A DNA stretch of 64,000 nt from Croceifilum oryzae (lineage in GTDB: Bacteria > Bacillota > Bacilli > Thermoactinomycetales > Thermoactinomycetaceae). Numbering within the stretch: the stretch's first letter is position 1; every line of letters starts with the position of its first letter. Positions 62,005-64,000 of the stretch are shown here, in pieces. The translations under genes and the position numbers were made by a program. Location of the stretch: contig NZ_JAUSUV010000007.1 of the NCBI RefSeq assembly GCF_030814315.1, positions 155,577 through 219,576 of the forward strand. The letters are read 5' to 3'. Under the pieces are notes generated by a model. That model saw only the letters and a program-made list of their open reading frames with translations, searched no databases and was not told the origin of the DNA.

Positions 62005-63687
62005 ATGAACTATCTTGACTTGTACCATCATTGGCTTCGTTTTGATGGTTTGGACTCAATACTGAAAGAAGAGTTACAGCAAATCCAGGAGCATGAGCTT
62101 GAGATTCAGGAGCGCTTTTCGCAATCATTATCGTTTGGGACAGCGGGGATTCGAGGGATCATAGGAGCCGGGACGAATCGAATGAATGTCTATACGGTTC
62201 GTAAGCTGGCTCATGGGCTTGGAGAGTGGTTGCATCATGAGAATCTAGCGGAAAAGGGCGTTGCGATCGGTTATGACACGAGGCATTGTTCGGTAGAATT
62301 TGCCGGGGAAGTGGCTAAGGTACTTCTTCATCACGGAGTCAAAGTATATTTATTTAAGCAGATTTGTCCATCACCGGAGTTGTCGTTTGCTGTTCGTTAT
62401 CATGAGGCGGCTGCGGGTATCATGGTGACAGCAAGCCATAATCCTCCTAATTACAACGGCATTAAAGTATACGGAGCAGACGGTGCACAAATTTCTCCTC
62501 ATATTACGAATCAGATACTCGAGAATATTAGCCGAATATCGGATGAATTTATGATCCCAGTTGCAGATCTTTCAGAAGCAGAGGCGAGCGGTTCGCTCGT
62601 ATGGCTAGGATCTGAGATCGACCAAACTTATTATAAAAATATTGCATCGTTGGCCTTCCAGACGAATGATCAAAATAAATATTTTCGCATTGTATATTCA
62701 CCGCTTCATGGAACAGGACGACTTCCTATTGAATCGGTTCTCAGTCAGAGAGGGTTTGAGCATGTATTCGTTGTTCCAGAGCAGGCAGACCCAGATCCTA
62801 ACTTTTCGACCGTGAAATCGCCTAATCCAGAGGATCCAGCATCATTTCAATTAGCAATCGCTTACGCCAATGAACAACAAGCAGATCTCGTCCTCGTAAC
62901 AGATCCGGATGCGGATCGAATCGGGATTGCGATCCGTGATGAAAACAATCAATTTGTTCATCTTACTGGGAATCAAATAGGGGCCTTATTGCTCTACTAT
63001 CTCTTATCACAACGTTTAGAACGAGGAGAATTACCTTCCAATGGAGCGATGGTCAAATCGATTGTATCTTCCGATCTTGGAGAGTCTATCGCCTCACACT
63101 TTGGGGTAAAGACGCAGAATACACTAACCGGCTTTCGGTATATCGGAGAGTTTATTCAGAAATGGAAACAAACGGGTGAGTATAAGTTTTTATTTGGATA
63201 TGAAGAGAGCTATGGTTATCTCATCGGAGACTTCTGTCGAGACAAAGATGCTACTCAAGCATGTTTATTGCTGGCTGAGTTAGGAGCTTACTATCAAAAA
63301 CAAGGAATGCCTATTCATCAAGTCCTAGATACGATTTATAAAGAGTTCGGATACTTCCAAGAGACGCAGATCTCGGTTACATTAGAGGGGCTTGAGGGGA
63401 GTAAACAACTAAAAGAAATCATGATCCGTACCCGAAGTAATCCACCATCACATGTAGCAGGCATTGCCGTTTGTAGCATTCAAGACTATTTACAAGGAGT
63501 AGAAGGGTTCCCTAAAGCAGATGTTTTAAAGTATCTTCTCGAAGACGGTTCTTGGTTCGCTATCCGTCCATCTGGAACTGAGCCAAAGATGAAATGCTAT
63601 GTAGGAGTGAAGGGAAGTAGTTCTACTAAGGCAGAGGAGAAAAAGATAGCGATAAAAGAGTATTTAGCGGATTGGTTAGGGTTTTAG
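62005..63687 (+). CDS. pgcA: alpha-phosphoglucomutase (phospho-sugar mutase)
   Basis: The product has 560 residues. The enzyme interconverts glucose-1-phosphate and glucose-6-phosphate, feeding UDP-glucose for glycolipid and teichoic-acid synthesis. Motifs: FGTAGIRGIIGAGTNRMN near the start, catalytic S144 in TASHNPPNYNG, the magnesium site D300-P-D302-A-D304-R, FGYEESYGYLIGDF, and the phosphate-binding RPSGTEPKMKCY. Length and the SFGTAGIRG and RKLAHGLG stretches fit the B. subtilis PgcA type. It is coupled with a DUF975 gene. Confidence 0.93.
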   Translation: MNYLDLYHHWLRFDGLDSILKEELQQIQEHELEIQERFSQSLSFGTAGIRGIIGAGTNRMNVYTVRKLAHGLGEWLHHENLAEKGVAIGYDTRHCSVEFAGEVAKVLLHHGVKVYLFKQICPSPELSFAVRYHEAAAGIMVTASHNPPNYNGIKVYGADGAQISPHITNQILENISRISDEFMIPVADLSEAEASGSLVWLGSEIDQTYYKNIASLAFQTNDQNKYFRIVYSPLHGTGRLPIESVLSQRGFEHVFVVPEQADPDPNFSTVKSPNPEDPASFQLAIAYANEQQADLVLVTDPDADRIGIAIRDENNQFVHLTGNQIGALLLYYLLSQRLERGELPSNGAMVKSIVSSDLGESIASHFGVKTQNTLTGFRYIGEFIQKWKQTGEYKFLFGYEESYGYLIGDFCRDKDATQACLLLAELGAYYQKQGMPIHQVLDTIYKEFGYFQETQISVTLEGLEGSKQLKEIMIRTRSNPPSHVAGIAVCSIQDYLQGVEGFPKADVLKYLLEDGSWFAIRPSGTEPKMKCYVGVKGSSSTKAEEKKIAIKEYLADWLGF

Positions 63688-63716
63688 GGGTGTGGGTTGT
63701 TGATATTGGATGATCG

Positions 63717-63786
63717 AGGGCCGGATATCTGTTCGATCACTGCTCGGTCGCTAACATCGTTGTAATCGAACAGAATATCCTTTCCC
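63717..63786. repeat. dispersed palindromic repeat, short copy (70 bp)
   Basis: The left end AGGGCCGGATATCTGTTCGA mirrors the right end TCGAACAGAATATCCTTTCC. Inside are GGTCGCTAACATCG, the shared core piece of the 31750 copy. Most of the middle is deleted. Confidence 0.65.
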
Positions 63787-63918
63787 ACTATCGCTACCCG
63801 AATCGACAAGTCTGATTAAGTATTGGGAGAAGAAGAGAGGTTATGATGCATACTCCATCTAACGCAACTTTTGCACTCAATTATAGTCAATCTCTTGAGA
63901 AAATCTCTATCCATCTTC

Positions 63919-63986
63919 CGAAAGAGTACACCCACTTCAAACGTTAGTTAAGTGTGTGGTGAATTTCGATTCGGCGTTAGCCGAAA
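63919..63986. repeat. stem-loop pair resembling an IS200/IS605-type end
   Basis: CACCCACTTCAAACGTTAGTTAAGTG... closely matches the loop at 2936-2981. A second perfect hairpin, TTCGGC-GTTA-GCCGAA, follows at 63971-63986. The region from 63787 to 64000 has no coding frame with a ribosome site. It may be a remnant or the end of an element beyond the window. Confidence 0.4.
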
Positions 63987-64000
63987 GGCATTTAGTTCTA

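Noticed and set aside
1..64000. Prophage, restriction-modification, CRISPR or other defence island
   Set aside because: No integrase, methylase, Cas or phage structural genes are seen; most genes are chromosomal housekeeping genes in conserved order.
1..64000. tRNA or rRNA genes
   Set aside because: No cloverleaf with GTTCGA arm and CCA end, and no rRNA core sequence, was noticed by eye; a tRNA scan would be needed to exclude a single tRNA.

Overview
The window is a stretch of low-to-mid G+C Firmicutes chromosome from a spore-forming member of the Bacillales. The main signs are a gamma-type small acid-soluble spore protein with four TEFASES sites, two T-box leaders, a 6S RNA gene just downstream of aspS, and the block recD2 / PRC-barrel / small zinc ribbon / AI-2E permease / alaS / IreB / ruvX / DUF1292 / mltG, which is the B. 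subtilis yrr neighbourhood. A family such as Thermoactinomycetaceae fits the gene style, but that placement is inference. Most genes lie on the + strand and start with good AGGAGG-type ribosome sites, several on TTG or GTG.

Region by region: 1-2.9 kb holds a truncated XRE-TPR regulator (minus strand), a frameshifted small gene, tiny ORFs, a secreted 147-residue protein and a DUF1878-type protein; together they look like a peptide-sensing or secreted-peptide cassette. 3-6.1 kb holds unknown proteins, a leaderless subtilisin-like protease and the gamma-type spore protein. 6.1-13.6 kb holds phosphatidylserine decarboxylase (psd), an MFS permease, a class-3 aldehyde dehydrogenase, a broken DUF2339 membrane gene, greA and a small secreted protein. 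13.7-25.4 kb is a DNA-repair block: a YhaO/YhaN nuclease-ATPase pair, then addB-addA. 26-30.7 kb holds relA, dtd and tkt. 32.6-36.4 kb holds a perfect-consensus promoter, a His T-box, hisS-aspS and 6S RNA. 37-46.3 kb holds an S1-domain protein, rarA, cymR-iscS, recD2 and small conserved genes. 46.8-53.9 kb holds an Ala T-box, alaS, ireB-like, ruvX, two DUF1292-type genes and two mltG paralogues. 54-59.3 kb holds a two-component system, a DUF4822 lipoprotein and a class B penicillin-binding protein. 59.4-63.7 kb holds a PAPS-type sulfotransferase, small proteins, a PQ-loop protein, a DUF975 membrane protein and a phosphoglucomutase.

The genes group into translation and its stress control (hisS, aspS, alaS, dtd, relA, greA, 6S RNA), recombination and fork repair (addAB, yhaON, rarA, recD2, ruvX), sulfur supply (cymR-iscS) and envelope building (psd, two mltG, PBP, DUF4822 lipoprotein and its likely two-component regulator).

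The most unusual items are these. There are two tandem mltG genes, and the first has lost the catalytic glutamate by a single codon change. A family of about 204-bp palindrome-ended intergenic repeats occurs in at least seven places. The AddA-like protein carries a four-cysteine Fe-S-type nuclease signature, while its AddB-like partner has no visible Walker A. A degraded DUF2339 gene abuts the aldehyde dehydrogenase stop codon. No CRISPR array, rRNA, tRNA, integrase or intact transposase was seen.
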